From assembly GCA_021779655.1 (NCBI GenBank), contig JAJYAF010000079.1, positions 1 through 8,099 on the forward strand: 8,099 nt of DNA. Direction: 5' to 3'. Under the pieces are notes generated by a model. The model ran no database searches. It saw only the letters and a list, made by a program, of their open reading frames with translations, and was not told where the DNA came from. The translations under genes were made by a program, and so were the position numbers. Shown here one piece after another: positions 1-6,086 of the stretch (the stretch's first letter is position 1; the number at the start of each line of letters is the position of its first letter). The DNA comes from Pseudomonadota bacterium (lineage in GTDB: Bacteria > Pseudomonadota > Alphaproteobacteria > Acetobacterales > Acetobacteraceae).

Positions 1-16
1 CTATGGAGAGCGAAGA

Positions 17-1231
17 ATGGCCAAAATCAAGGTAAAGACGCCGCTCGTGGAAATGGACGGCGACGAGATGACCCGCATCATCTGGGGGTTCATCAAGGAG
101 AAACTCATCCTGCCCTACCTGGATATCGACTTGAAATACTTCGATCTCGGCATCGAGCATCGCGACGCGACGAACGACGAGGTGACACTGGGCGCCGCCC
201 TGGCCATCAAGAAATACGGGGTGGGCGTGAAATGCGCGACCATCACGCCGGACGAGGCGCGGGTGAAGGAATTCAACCTCAAAAAAATGTGGCGCAGCCC
301 GAACGGCACCATTCGCAATGTGCTGGACGGCACCATTTTCCGTGAGCCGATCGTTTGCAGGAATGTGCCGCGGCTGGTGCCGCACTGGACCCAGCCGATC
401 ATCATTGGCCGCCACGCCTATGGCGATATCTACCGCGCGACCGAAACTAAGATCCCCGGCCCCGGCCTGGTCCAGCTCGTCTATCATCCGGCCGATGGCG
501 GTGAGCCGCTGGTGATGGACGTGCATGATTTCAAAGGCCCCGGCTGCGCCTTGGGGATGCATAACACCACGGCCTCGATCGAGGGCTTCGCCCGCGCCAG
601 CTTCAATTATGGGCTGGAGCGCAATTATCCGGTCTATCTTTCCACCAAGAACACCATCCTCAAAGCCTATGACGGCACGTTCAAGGACATTTTCCAAACG
701 ATCTATGACACCGAATTCAAGGACAAGTTCGAAGCCGCCGGCCTGAGCTACGAACACCGGCTGATCGACGACATGGTCGCCTGCGCCCTGAAATGGGAAG
801 GCGGCTATATCTGGGCCTGCAAGAACTATGACGGCGACGTGGAATCAGACATCGTCGCCCAGGGATTCGGCAGCCTCGGCCTGATGACTTCCGTGCTGCT
901 GAGCCCCGATGGCCATACCGTGGAGAGCGAGGCGGCGCACGGCACCGTGACCCGCCACTACCGGGAACATCAGAAGGGCCGTCCGACCTCGACCAACCCG
1001 ATCGCCTCCATCTTCGCCTGGACACGCGGCCTGATCTATCGCGGCAGGTTCGATGATACCCCCGGCGTGACCCATTTCGCCGAGACGCTGGAGAAGGTTT
1101 GCGTGGAAACCGTCGAATCCGGTTTCATGACCAAGGATTTGGCGATTTTGATCGCCAAGGATGCGCCCTGGTTGAACACCCAGGACTTCCTCGACAAGAT
1201 CGACAGTAATTTGCGGAGGGCGATGAAATAG
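17..1231 (+). CDS. icd: NADP-dependent isocitrate dehydrogenase (eukaryote-like dimeric type)
   Basis: This 404-residue enzyme oxidatively decarboxylates isocitrate to 2-oxoglutarate with NADP+ in the cytoplasmic TCA cycle. It belongs to the homodimeric, eukaryote-like class found in alphaproteobacteria, not the E. coli Icd class, and has the family's usual length. By comparison with the mammalian enzymes, the substrate residues are present: S94 in [13 protein letters not shown]100, R109, R132, Y139 and K211. The metal-binding aspartates are D251, D274 and D278, in RLIDDMVA and NYDGDVESD. The NADP site is [13 protein letters not shown], with R313 and H314. The ATG start is preceded by GGAG at 5-8, eight bases upstream. 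The stop lies 10 bases from the tail of the oppositely oriented efflux lipoprotein gene. Promoter and upstream neighbours are outside the window. The identification is secure; nothing is truncated or missing. Confidence 0.98.
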   Translation: MAKIKVKTPLVEMDGDEMTRIIWGFIKEKLILPYLDIDLKYFDLGIEHRDATNDEVTLGAALAIKKYGVGVKCATITPDEARVKEFNLKKMWRSPNGTIRNVLDGTIFREPIVCRNVPRLVPHWTQPIIIGRHAYGDIYRATETKIPGPGLVQLVYHPADGGEPLVMDVHDFKGPGCALGMHNTTASIEGFARASFNYGLERNYPVYLSTKNTILKAYDGTFKDIFQTIYDTEFKDKFEAAGLSYEHRLIDDMVACALKWEGGYIWACKNYDGDVESDIVAQGFGSLGLMTSVLLSPDGHTVESEAAHGTVTRHYREHQKGRPTSTNPIASIFAWTRGLIYRGRFDDTPGVTHFAETLEKVCVETVESGFMTKDLAILIAKDAPWLNTQDFLDKIDSNLRRAMK

Positions 1232-1265
1232 CCCGCCGGCCTCAATCGGCCTCCTGCTTGGCGGG
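1232..1265. terminator. Possible hairpin in the icd/efflux-lipoprotein convergent junction
   Basis: Between the two converging stop codons, CCCGCC (1232-1237) can pair with GGCGGG (1260-1265). Inside this, GGCC (1238-1241) can pair with GGCC (1248-1251). No T-run follows on either strand, and the structure reaches into the last codons of the minus-strand gene. It may be a weak bidirectional terminator, or chance pairing in GC-rich DNA. Confidence 0.22.
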
Positions 1266-2819
1266 GAGGATGTTTTCCCAGCCCCCGCCCAGCGCCTGAT
1301 ACAGCGTCACCAGATCGTCGGAGAGATTCTGTACCGCCAGCGCCTGGTTCTGCTGCGCATTCAGATAGTTCTGCTGCGCGTTCAGCACTTGCAGATAATC
1401 GGCAAGCCCCTGCTTGTACTGATCCTCCGCCAGGCTGAGCGCGATCCGGCTTTGCTGGGTGAAGACGTTCAGCTGCGCCAATGTCGCATGTTCCTGGTTA
1501 TAGGCGATCAGCGCATCATCCACCTGGTAGAAGGCGTGCAGCACGGTTTTCGCATAGTTGATCGCGAATTCTTTCTGCTGCGCCCGGCGCAGGCTGAGCT
1601 GGCCGTGAAGCTGCCCGCCTTCGAAGACCGGAAGCGTGACCTGAGGGCCAAACGCGTAGGTCAACGCTTTGAACTCATTAAGATTTTTGAATTGCAAAGC
1701 CTGAAAGCTGGCCGAGGCGGAAAGCGAGAAATCAGGGAAGAAGGCTGCAACCGCCACACCGGTTTCCGCCGTGGCCTCGTGCAGGTCGGCTTCCGCCTCC
1801 CGGATGTCGGGACGGCGGCGCAACAGATCGGAGGGCATGCCGATAGGCACTTCCGGCGGCGTGGGCGGCACCGCCTGCCAGTTCAACAGGGCGGCCGGCA
1901 GAGTGTCCGGGGTGATGCCCAGCAATTCGCCGATCTGGTTGATATAGCTGTCACGCTGCGTCACCAGCCCGGGAATCTGGCTTGCGATTTGCGCGGCCGT
2001 GGCGCGGGCATTGGCAACGTCGAGCGAGGTTGTGAGGCCTGCGTTCTGACGCTCCACCGTGAGGTTGATCAGCTGGTTGGCGAGAGCGAGGTTCTGCTGC
2101 GTGATGCGCAACACGGTTTCCGTGCCGCGCAGCCGGATATAGGCGCTCGCGACTTGCGATTCGATATTGAGCAGGGCGCTCCGGCGCGCTTCCTCCGAGG
2201 AGCGGGCGGCGGCGATGGCCGCTTCCACGGCGCGCCGGTTCTTGCCCCAGAGGTCGATATCGTAACTCGCTTGCAGACCATACTGGTAAAGATCGAAAGG
2301 CTGGATGAGGGCGCTGACGCCGCCCCCGCCCGCCGCGGTGCTGCCTCCGCTGGCGATGGCGCCGGCATTGCTGGACGCTGCAAGGGCACCGCCTAAAAGA
2401 TTGAAAAGACCTTCTTTGCTCGCATCCTCACGCGTATAGGAGCCGGCGGCGGAAAGATTGGGATAGAGACTGGCGCCGGTGATTCGTGCCTGGGCTTCCG
2501 CCTCTAGCAGCCGTTGCGCGGCAATCTGCAGGTCGAGATTCTGGACGACGGCCTCGTCCTCCAGCTCGGTCAGGGTCGCGTCGTTGAAGTTCCGCCACCA
2601 GTTCGGGTCCACCGGGTCGCCGTTGATGTAAGGGCTCGCCTCGCTCTGTGGCGGATCACCAATGAAGCGGGCAGGCACGGCCGGGTGTGGAGGCTTGAAA
2701 TCCGGCCCCACCATGCAGCCGGAAAGCGCCATGCTCAACAAAAGGGCGACCCGGAAACCCCGCAGCCGTTCGGCCGCGGAACCAGACCTGGCCGCGCTCC
2801 AGACGGTATCAGTACCCAA
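1242..2819 (-). CDS. Outer-membrane efflux lipoprotein, NodT/TolC family (OMF of a tripartite exporter)
   Basis: This is a 525-residue outer-membrane channel of the kind that joins RND or MFS pumps to the outside. The N-terminus has a basic stretch, a hydrophobic segment (about residues 23-34) and the lipobox LSGC at 32-35, so C35 should be lipidated. MVGPDFKPP follows, which is typical of the NodT/OprM group. Two outer-membrane-efflux repeats follow: NWWRNFNDATLTEL near 73-87 opens the first, and MPSDLLRRRPDIREAEADL is characteristic of the middle. The C-terminal half holds long Gln/Ala-rich helices. The start is TTG, supported by a near-perfect AAGGAG (plus-strand 2826-2831) six bases upstream. 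The first downstream Met, at 30, would cut away most of the signal peptide. A Gly/Ala/Ser-rich insert occupies residues 141-170. The gene stands alone here. The nearest possible partners are the EmrAB-like genes at 6087 and beyond. The family is certain; the pump partner is not known. Confidence 0.95.
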   Translation of the reverse strand: MGTDTVWSAARSGSAAERLRGFRVALLLSMALSGCMVGPDFKPPHPAVPARFIGDPPQSEASPYINGDPVDPNWWRNFNDATLTELEDEAVVQNLDLQIAAQRLLEAEAQARITGASLYPNLSAAGSYTREDASKEGLFNLLGGALAASSNAGAIASGGSTAAGGGGVSALIQPFDLYQYGLQASYDIDLWGKNRRAVEAAIAAARSSEEARRSALLNIESQVASAYIRLRGTETVLRITQQNLALANQLINLTVERQNAGLTTSLDVANARATAAQIASQIPGLVTQRDSYINQIGELLGITPDTLPAALLNWQAVPPTPPEVPIGMPSDLLRRRPDIREAEADLHEATAETGVAVAAFFPDFSLSASASFQALQFKNLNEFKALTYAFGPQVTLPVFEGGQLHGQLSLRRAQQKEFAINYAKTVLHAFYQVDDALIAYNQEHATLAQLNVFTQQSRIALSLAEDQYKQGLADYLQVLNAQQNYLNAQQNQALAVQNLSDDLVTLYQALGGGWENILPAKQEAD

Positions 2820-2825
2820 CGGAAG

Positions 2826-2831
2826 CTCCTT
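2826..2831 (-). promoter_or_regulatory. Strong ribosome binding site fixing the TTG start of the efflux lipoprotein
   Basis: On the minus strand AAGGAG lies six bases before TTG at 2819-2817. It is close to the anti-Shine-Dalgarno consensus and well spaced. This, and the complete lipoprotein signal peptide that follows, decides the start in favour of TTG. Confidence 0.75.
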
Positions 2832-2940
2832 GTGCCGCCCGGTCCCAGGGCAGGCTCCATGACCGAATGATCGCGCCTGTTATCGGCACGCGGGACGCAA
2901 CGACGTGTAATGGAACTAAATTGCTCATGAACGTTTACCT

Positions 2941-2968
2941 ATTTTACACAGCCGGCGCGCTTTGCGAA
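2941..2968 (-). promoter_or_regulatory. Candidate promoter of the efflux lipoprotein gene
   Basis: On the minus strand TTCGCA (2968-2963; 4 of 6 to TTGACA) is followed after 16 bases by TAAAAT (2946-2941; 5 of 6 to TATAAT). This would give a leader of about 115 bases. A near-palindrome around AACGTT (about 2929-2938) lies at the expected transcription start, and a 6-3-6 inverted repeat (2970-2984) lies just upstream of the -35. Both are places where a repressor or activator could bind. This is inferred from pattern only. Confidence 0.28.
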
Positions 2969-2969
2969 G

Positions 2970-2984
2970 CCGCATGACATGCGG
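2970..2984. repeat. Perfect inverted repeat CCGCAT-GAC-ATGCGG
   Basis: Two perfect six-base arms are separated by three bases. The repeat sits two bases from the candidate -35 of the minus-strand efflux lipoprotein gene, so its position suits an operator. It could equally form a short hairpin in either transcript. No regulator gene lies in the window to pair with it. Confidence 0.4.
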
Positions 2985-3145
2985 GGCCGCCCGCCTCGGG
3001 CACCGAAGACGCGCGAGAGCCGTGAAGCCGTGCATTGCGGCGGTGCCTGTTCCATGCCCGTGTCCCCGGAAGCCCCCTTATGACCCATCGCCGGTCGCGC
3101 TGCTTTTCGCCGGTTTCCTCGTCACGTTCAACCCCTCGCCCCCTT

Positions 3146-3201
3146 CCATGCCCGGTCATCCGGCGTTGGCCGGGTTGCACTTCCGGAACGGGCGGGCATG
3201 G
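3146..3201. repeat. Nested inverted repeats in the gene-free region
   Basis: CCATGCCCG (3146-3154) is exactly complementary to CGGGCATGG (3193-3201). Within this outer stem CCGGC (3160-3164) and GCCGG (3169-3173) form a perfect five-base stem with a GTTG loop. The self-complementary TTCCGGAA lies at 3181-3188. Such nesting would suit a folded RNA or a protein-binding DNA site, but GC-rich DNA makes chance pairing fairly likely. No promoter or T-run marks it as a defined RNA gene. Confidence 0.3.
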
Positions 3202-3435
3202 CCACGGTGTGGATCGCCGTTTCGGATACGGAAACAGAACCGGCGCGGGGACAATGCGGCAGGAGCCTCCTCCCAAGCGTGACCAGGCCGGCGAATCGGG
3301 GGGCGAGGTAGATCGTTGGATTATCACAATTTTCTGCGGGAACATGGCGAATTAGCCACAGTAAGGAAAATTCAGCAAATATAGATGGTTTTAGTAAAAA
3401 ACTGCTTGCGACTCGCCTAATTTAATCGCCGAATC

Positions 3436-3448
3436 GTGCAAAATGCAC
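3436..3448. repeat. Inverted repeat GTGCA-AAA-TGCAC in the AT-rich leader
   Basis: Two perfect five-base arms with a three-base spacer lie about 70 bases upstream of the likely ATG of the unknown gene at 3518. The size and place suit a binding site for a dimeric regulator. The arms are short, so chance is a real alternative. I could not find a convincing -35/-10 pair for this gene. Confidence 0.25.
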
Positions 3449-3517
3449 TTGCAAGAAATCTTCAGTTGAGAATTATGCCATTCTAGGTTGTGTTCCTTAC
3501 TGAATTGGAAAAATTCC

Positions 3518-4201
3518 ATGCCTGTCACTGCTTCGATCGACGCGCTCGTCCGGACCAGACTACGTAGCTGGCCAAACCACCCGCCGGGTCTTGAAGATGC
3601 CGATATGGGGGGCCGGGGTATCTGGCTGCGGGCTCGTCCTGGCGGACCGGAGGACGGTGGCGACCCTTTCCTCAAGCATCCCGGCAGCAACCGCCTGCGA
3701 ACCGTGCCCGATGGGCTTTGGCTCTGTTTCGGCGGCACGGAAACAGACCCTTATGTGGATCTCTTTGCCCTGGAAGCCTGTTGCAGCTTCACGAATCTGC
3801 TGGATAAACGCTCGCGCTTCGCGCCATCCATGCATTCCATGCTGGCGGTGTGCCCCGTCTCATGGCTGCATGGCGCCGTGAGCGCGAACCACACGATGCC
3901 GCGTTGGCGTTACACCGGACTGCTCCGCAGCGCGCCCTCTTCTCCGCTGGTCCTTCCGGTTCGCGACATCCGGGTCATGTATGCATTGCGGCCCAGACAC
4001 TACGAGGGCTTCGCGGCTAGCCAGATTCCTCATGCCCATGAATATTTTGCCCCAGTCTCGGCAATTTTAGGGCCGGGCGGCTGGCAGCACCCCTTGCTGC
4101 GCCGCTTCATCGCCCGGACCTCCAACCGTGCGAATTTCTGGGAATTCGATGCGAGCACCGCCGCCCAGGCCGGCCTGGGAACCGCCGGGGCGCCCGGATA
4201 G
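3518..4201 (+). CDS. Uncharacterised 227-residue protein
   Basis: I do not recognise this protein. It looks genuinely coding: third codon positions are strongly G/C while the first two are mixed, and the protein has a balanced composition with scattered Trp, Tyr and His. Antisense frames over the same bases look poorer. There is no signal peptide or membrane segment, so it is probably cytoplasmic. Notable stretches are DGLWLCFGGTETDPYVDLF (66-83), a Cys cluster (C70, C88, C89, C112), and HYEGFAASQIPHAHEYFAP (161-179), whose His residues could bind metal. The Gly/Ala-rich tail is probably disordered. The ATG at 3518 has GGAA seven bases upstream. An in-frame TTG at 3488 would add 10 residues but has no good ribosome site. 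It follows an AT-rich leader, seems to be transcribed alone, and ends seven bases from the tail of the opposing aldolase gene. Confidence 0.75.
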   Translation: MPVTASIDALVRTRLRSWPNHPPGLEDADMGGRGIWLRARPGGPEDGGDPFLKHPGSNRLRTVPDGLWLCFGGTETDPYVDLFALEACCSFTNLLDKRSRFAPSMHSMLAVCPVSWLHGAVSANHTMPRWRYTGLLRSAPSSPLVLPVRDIRVMYALRPRHYEGFAASQIPHAHEYFAPVSAILGPGGWQHPLLRRFIARTSNRANFWEFDASTAAQAGLGTAGAPG

Positions 4202-4208
4202 GGAAGCC

Positions 4209-4844
4209 TCAGTTTGGGATATAAACCTTGGCGAATTGCCGTACCGCCGCCCTGGTGTCTGCTTCCGAAAGCAGCACCGGGCCACCGATGGAAAGCGACA
4301 GTATATATTGTCTGGCCAGCGCCTCCAGTTCAACTGCCGCCAGCATTGCCGCATCCAGATCGGGGCCGGTTGCGATGCAGCCATGATTGGCCATCAGGCA
4401 GGCCGAACGGTCTTGCAAGGCTGAGAGCACATGGCCGGAAAGCGTCTGCGTGCCGAACAGCGCATACTCGGCCACCCGTATCGGTGCTCCGCCGAAGCGG
4501 GCCACCATGTAATGGCAGGCGGGAATTTCCCGCCGGGCCATCGCCAGGGCGGTGCCATAGGGTGCATGGGTGTGGACAATCGCGCCGATTTCCGGTCTGG
4601 CCGCCATGATATCCAAATGAAAGCGCCACTCCGAGGAAGGCCGTTTCGGTCCATGGAAGCTGCCGTAATCATCGAAAGGCATGAGCGCCAGTTGGTCAGG
4701 GGTCAATTCATCGTAAGAAACCGCCGAGGGCGTGATCAGCATGCCCGCCCCGGTGCGGACGCTGAGATTGCCGGCAACCCCTTGGTTGATCCCGAGCGCC
4801 GCCATGCTCCGCGCCGCCTTTACCAATTTTTCGCGGATATCCAT
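4209..4844 (-). CDS. Class II aldolase/adducin family protein (L-fuculose-phosphate aldolase-like)
   Basis: This 211-residue, zinc-dependent sugar-phosphate aldolase-like enzyme is the usual size for the family. Each key residue of E. coli FucA has a counterpart one position earlier: the acid/base E72 in PSSEWRFH, and zinc ligands H91 and H93 in HTHAPYG and H154 in MANHGCIATG. The phosphate-binding pattern is also present, with GNLSVR at 25-30 and S70/S71. An active lyase acting on a small phosphorylated ketose is therefore likely. The exact substrate (fuculose-, rhamnulose- or another sugar phosphate, or a related decarboxylase role) cannot be read from sequence. ATG is preceded by GGAA seven bases upstream, and an in-frame stop lies further upstream. 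No kinase or isomerase of a sugar pathway is nearby. It is divergent from the polysaccharide export gene and convergent with the unknown gene. Confidence 0.9.
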   Translation of the reverse strand: MDIREKLVKAARSMAALGINQGVAGNLSVRTGAGMLITPSAVSYDELTPDQLALMPFDDYGSFHGPKRPSSEWRFHLDIMAARPEIGAIVHTHAPYGTALAMARREIPACHYMVARFGGAPIRVAEYALFGTQTLSGHVLSALQDRSACLMANHGCIATGPDLDAAMLAAVELEALARQYILSLSIGGPVLLSEADTRAAVRQFAKVYIPN

Positions 4845-4877
4845 TTCGTTGTTCCAGAATAGCTTCAGGCTGTCCGA

Positions 4878-4906
4878 CTGACATTAACAATCCTTTACGA
4901 TATAAG
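4878..4906 (+). promoter_or_regulatory. Sigma70-type promoter of the polysaccharide export gene
   Basis: CTGACA (4878-4883; 5 of 6 to consensus) is followed by a 17-base spacer and TATAAG (4901-4906; 5 of 6). Transcription would begin near 4913, leaving a leader of about 20 bases that contains the GGAG ribosome site at 4921-4924. It lies in the 89-base gap shared with the divergent aldolase gene, for which I see no comparably good promoter. Confidence 0.6.
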
Positions 4907-4933
4907 CGAATTTCCAATCCGGAGAAACGCTGT

Positions 4934-5509
4934 TTGATCACTCTCACCCGCCGCCTCGCGGCCACCGCCGCCATGTCCGCCCTTGCCAGCTGCGCAGCAC
5001 TTGCGGCACCCGGCGCCAATCTTCCGCCGCTGCCGCCCTGGCAGCCCGGCCCCTACCGGTTAGGAAGCGGAGATGAGATTGTTATCCGGATCTTCGATCA
5101 GCCGCAGCTTTCGGGCAGATATACCGTAGATGACAGCGGCTTTATCGACATGCCCTTGCTCGGCCCGGTCCGGGCTGGCGGCCTGGACGCCAACGGCCTG
5201 GCGCAGCGTATCGCCGCGGCGCTGCGGGCGCAGAAGCTTATCCTTGCGCCCAGCGTCGCGGTGGAAATATCCCGCTATCGGCCGTTCTATATCCTGGGCG
5301 AGGTGAATACTCCGGGCCAGTATCCCTTCCGCCCCGGCATGACCGTCCTGACGGCGATATCGATAGCGGGCGGCTATACCTACCGGGCGGTGCAGAGTTA
5401 CGTTGGCATCACACGCAATTCAACAGGCACGCCCGCGCAATATCGTGCCCCCGCCTCCGCCCCGGTCGAACCCGGCGATGTGATCACCGTTTTCGAGCGC
5501 CGGTTTTAG
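4934..5509 (+). CDS. Polysaccharide export lipoprotein, short Wza/GumB-like (poly_export + SLBB)
   Basis: This 191-residue protein belongs to the outer-membrane polysaccharide exporter family. The N-terminus MITLTRR, a hydrophobic stretch and LASC at 17-20 form a plausible lipobox, giving lipidated C20; ordinary cleavage after ALA at 24 is the alternative. YRLGSGDEIVIRIFDQPQLS (41-60) opens the poly-export domain, which runs to about 113. FYILGEVNTPGQYPFRPGMT (118-137) opens a single SLBB domain. It is much shorter than E. coli Wza (about 380 residues) and has no second SLBB or C-terminal membrane-crossing helix. It may therefore be a periplasmic or lipid-anchored accessory rather than a complete channel. 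The start is TTG with GGAG nine bases upstream, just after a good promoter; the Met at 14 would lose the signal peptide. No glycosyltransferase, flippase or Wzc-like kinase is nearby, so its polymer is unknown. Confidence 0.92.
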   Translation: MITLTRRLAATAAMSALASCAALAAPGANLPPLPPWQPGPYRLGSGDEIVIRIFDQPQLSGRYTVDDSGFIDMPLLGPVRAGGLDANGLAQRIAAALRAQKLILAPSVAVEISRYRPFYILGEVNTPGQYPFRPGMTVLTAISIAGGYTYRAVQSYVGITRNSTGTPAQYRAPASAPVEPGDVITVFERRF

Positions 5510-5518
5510 TTCACGTCC

Positions 5519-5552
5519 GTTCAGGTTGACACGATCATCCGTCAGCCTGAGC
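5519..5552. terminator. Hairpin after the polysaccharide export gene (candidate terminator)
   Basis: GTTCAGGTTGAC (5519-5530) and GTCAGCCTGAGC (5541-5552) pair over 12 positions with two G-U wobbles, around a 10-base loop. It begins 10 bases after the stop codon. No T-run follows on either strand, so it is not a textbook intrinsic terminator. It also lies downstream of the minus-strand tRNA and could limit transcription from both sides, or protect the 3' end of the export-gene mRNA. Confidence 0.45.
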
Positions 5553-5639
5553 ATGAATCGCCCGCAAGGATATTGGTATTAGAGCGGAACGCGATTACGG
5601 GCTGAGCCGGGATCAGGCGGAAATTGCGTGCGTTTTCCA

Positions 5640-5726
5640 TGGTGCGGGCGGTCGGAATCGAACCGACACTCTGTTGCCAGAACCGGATTTTGAGTCCGGC
5701 GCGTCTACCAGTTCCACCACGCCCGC
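5640..5726 (-). tRNA. tRNA-Leu, anticodon CAA
   Basis: This 87-base gene includes an encoded CCA end (plus-strand TGG at 5640-5642). On the minus strand the acceptor arm GCGGGCG pairs perfectly with CGCCCGC, with discriminator A. The anticodon stem CCGGA/TCCGG encloses the loop CTCAAAA, so the anticodon is CAA, which reads UUG. A long variable arm and the T arm GTCGG-TTCGATT-CCGAC are present, as expected for a leucine tRNA. The D arm has TGG...GGTAGAC. The tRNA is complete and stands alone between the polysaccharide export gene and the efflux operon. Confidence 0.97.
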
Positions 5727-5738
5727 CAAGCCGCGCAG

Positions 5739-5768
5739 CCCATACCGCCTAACCGGCCGCTCTGTCAA
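5739..5768 (-). promoter_or_regulatory. Promoter of tRNA-Leu
   Basis: On the minus strand a perfect TTGACA (5768-5763) is followed after 18 bases by TATGGG (5744-5739). Transcription would start a few bases before the mature tRNA 5' end at 5726, as is usual for a short tRNA leader. The -10 is weak; the perfect -35 and the position make the call reasonable. Confidence 0.5.
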
Positions 5769-6086
5769 AACGACGGTGGATAGCGCCGCACCGTGCATCG
5801 CCACCGCCCCGGTACCGGCGGATGGCCTGCCAGCTTCGCATGACGCAGACCTGACCGACAACCGAAAGGCAGCGTAACCTTTGGCGAAGAAATCCGCGCG
5901 ACGTCTGTTCAAGGGCACCTTCCCGCCTTAAATAAGGCGACTTAGGGGGATGTTTGCAAGAAATTCACCAGAAGGTTACGTGATAATCGAATTCCAAGCC
6001 CAAAATGTGAATACGTATGCCGGATATCGAACACAACGCAGGGAGGCGGGTCTGGAACTTTCACCTATCCGGACCGAGTTGAAAAC
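5769..6086. other. Intergenic region upstream of the efflux operon
   Basis: This region lies between the tRNA promoter and the TTG start of the adaptor gene and contains no credible gene. It has a perfect palindromic element at 5924-5939 and the eight-base palindrome ATACGTAT at 6011-6018. A GGGAGG sits at 6041-6046, too far (about 40 bases) from the TTG to serve as its ribosome site. GATAAT at 5982-5987 resembles a -10, but I could not match it with a good -35. It probably contains the promoter and operator of the efflux operon. Confidence 0.4.
5924..5939. promoter_or_regulatory. Perfect inverted repeat CGCCTTA-AA-TAAGGCG (operator-like)
   Basis: Two perfect seven-base arms with a two-base centre make a 16-base symmetrical element, about 150 bases upstream of the adaptor start. 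The short centre disfavours an RNA hairpin, while the size suits a dimeric repressor such as TetR- or MarR-family regulators, which often control EmrAB-type pumps. No such regulator gene is visible here, so the link is inference. Confidence 0.45.

Larger units (their letters stand above)
2832..3517. other. Gene-free region of about 690 bases: structured GC-rich part, then AT-rich leader
   Basis: I see no convincing gene here. Open frames on both strands (for example about 2944-3345 minus and 2962-3282 plus) translate to Arg/Pro/Ser-rich sequence with no domain, hydrophobic pattern or good ribosome site. About 2940-3300 is GC-rich and contains several inverted repeats (2970-2984, 3146-3201). 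About 3320-3517 is markedly AT-rich, unlike the rest of the window, and contains GTGCA-AAA-TGCAC at 3436-3448. It plausibly holds control regions for the minus-strand efflux lipoprotein and the plus-strand unknown gene. It may also be the remnant of a lost gene or hold a small RNA. Confidence 0.5.

Noticed and set aside
1389..2396. Plus-strand 335-codon frame inside the efflux lipoprotein gene
   Set aside because: It is antisense to a clearly recognisable OMF protein and has Arg/Gly-rich shadow composition.
2944..3345. Overlapping open frames on both strands in the gap (2944-3345 minus, 2962-3282 plus, 3035-3355 plus)
   Set aside because: The translations are Arg/Pro/Ser-rich with no domain, no hydrophobic pattern and no good ribosome site, as expected for chance frames in GC-rich DNA.
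3488..3517. TTG at 3488 as start of the unknown gene
   Set aside because: It adds 10 residues (MCSLLNWKNS) without a good ribosome site, whereas ATG at 3518 has GGAA at suitable spacing. Given how common TTG starts are in this window it cannot be fully excluded.
3560..3835. Minus-strand 91-codon frame antisense to the unknown gene
   Set aside because: It looks fairly protein-like, but the plus frame has the stronger third-position G/C bias and spans the whole interval with a reasonable ribosome site.
4708..5019. Minus-strand frame spanning the aldolase start and the divergent gap
   Set aside because: It crosses the promoter region and the start of the export gene on the opposite strand, has no domain, and is out of frame with the aldolase.
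5526..5531. Perfect TTGACA after the polysaccharide export gene as a promoter
   Set aside because: No -10-like sequence follows at proper spacing, and the bases are part of the 5519-5552 hairpin.
5613..5918. Minus-strand open frame of 101 codons containing VVELVDAPDSKSGSGNRV
   Set aside because: This is the well-known spurious translation of a tRNA-Leu gene; the tRNA at 5640-5726 explains it.
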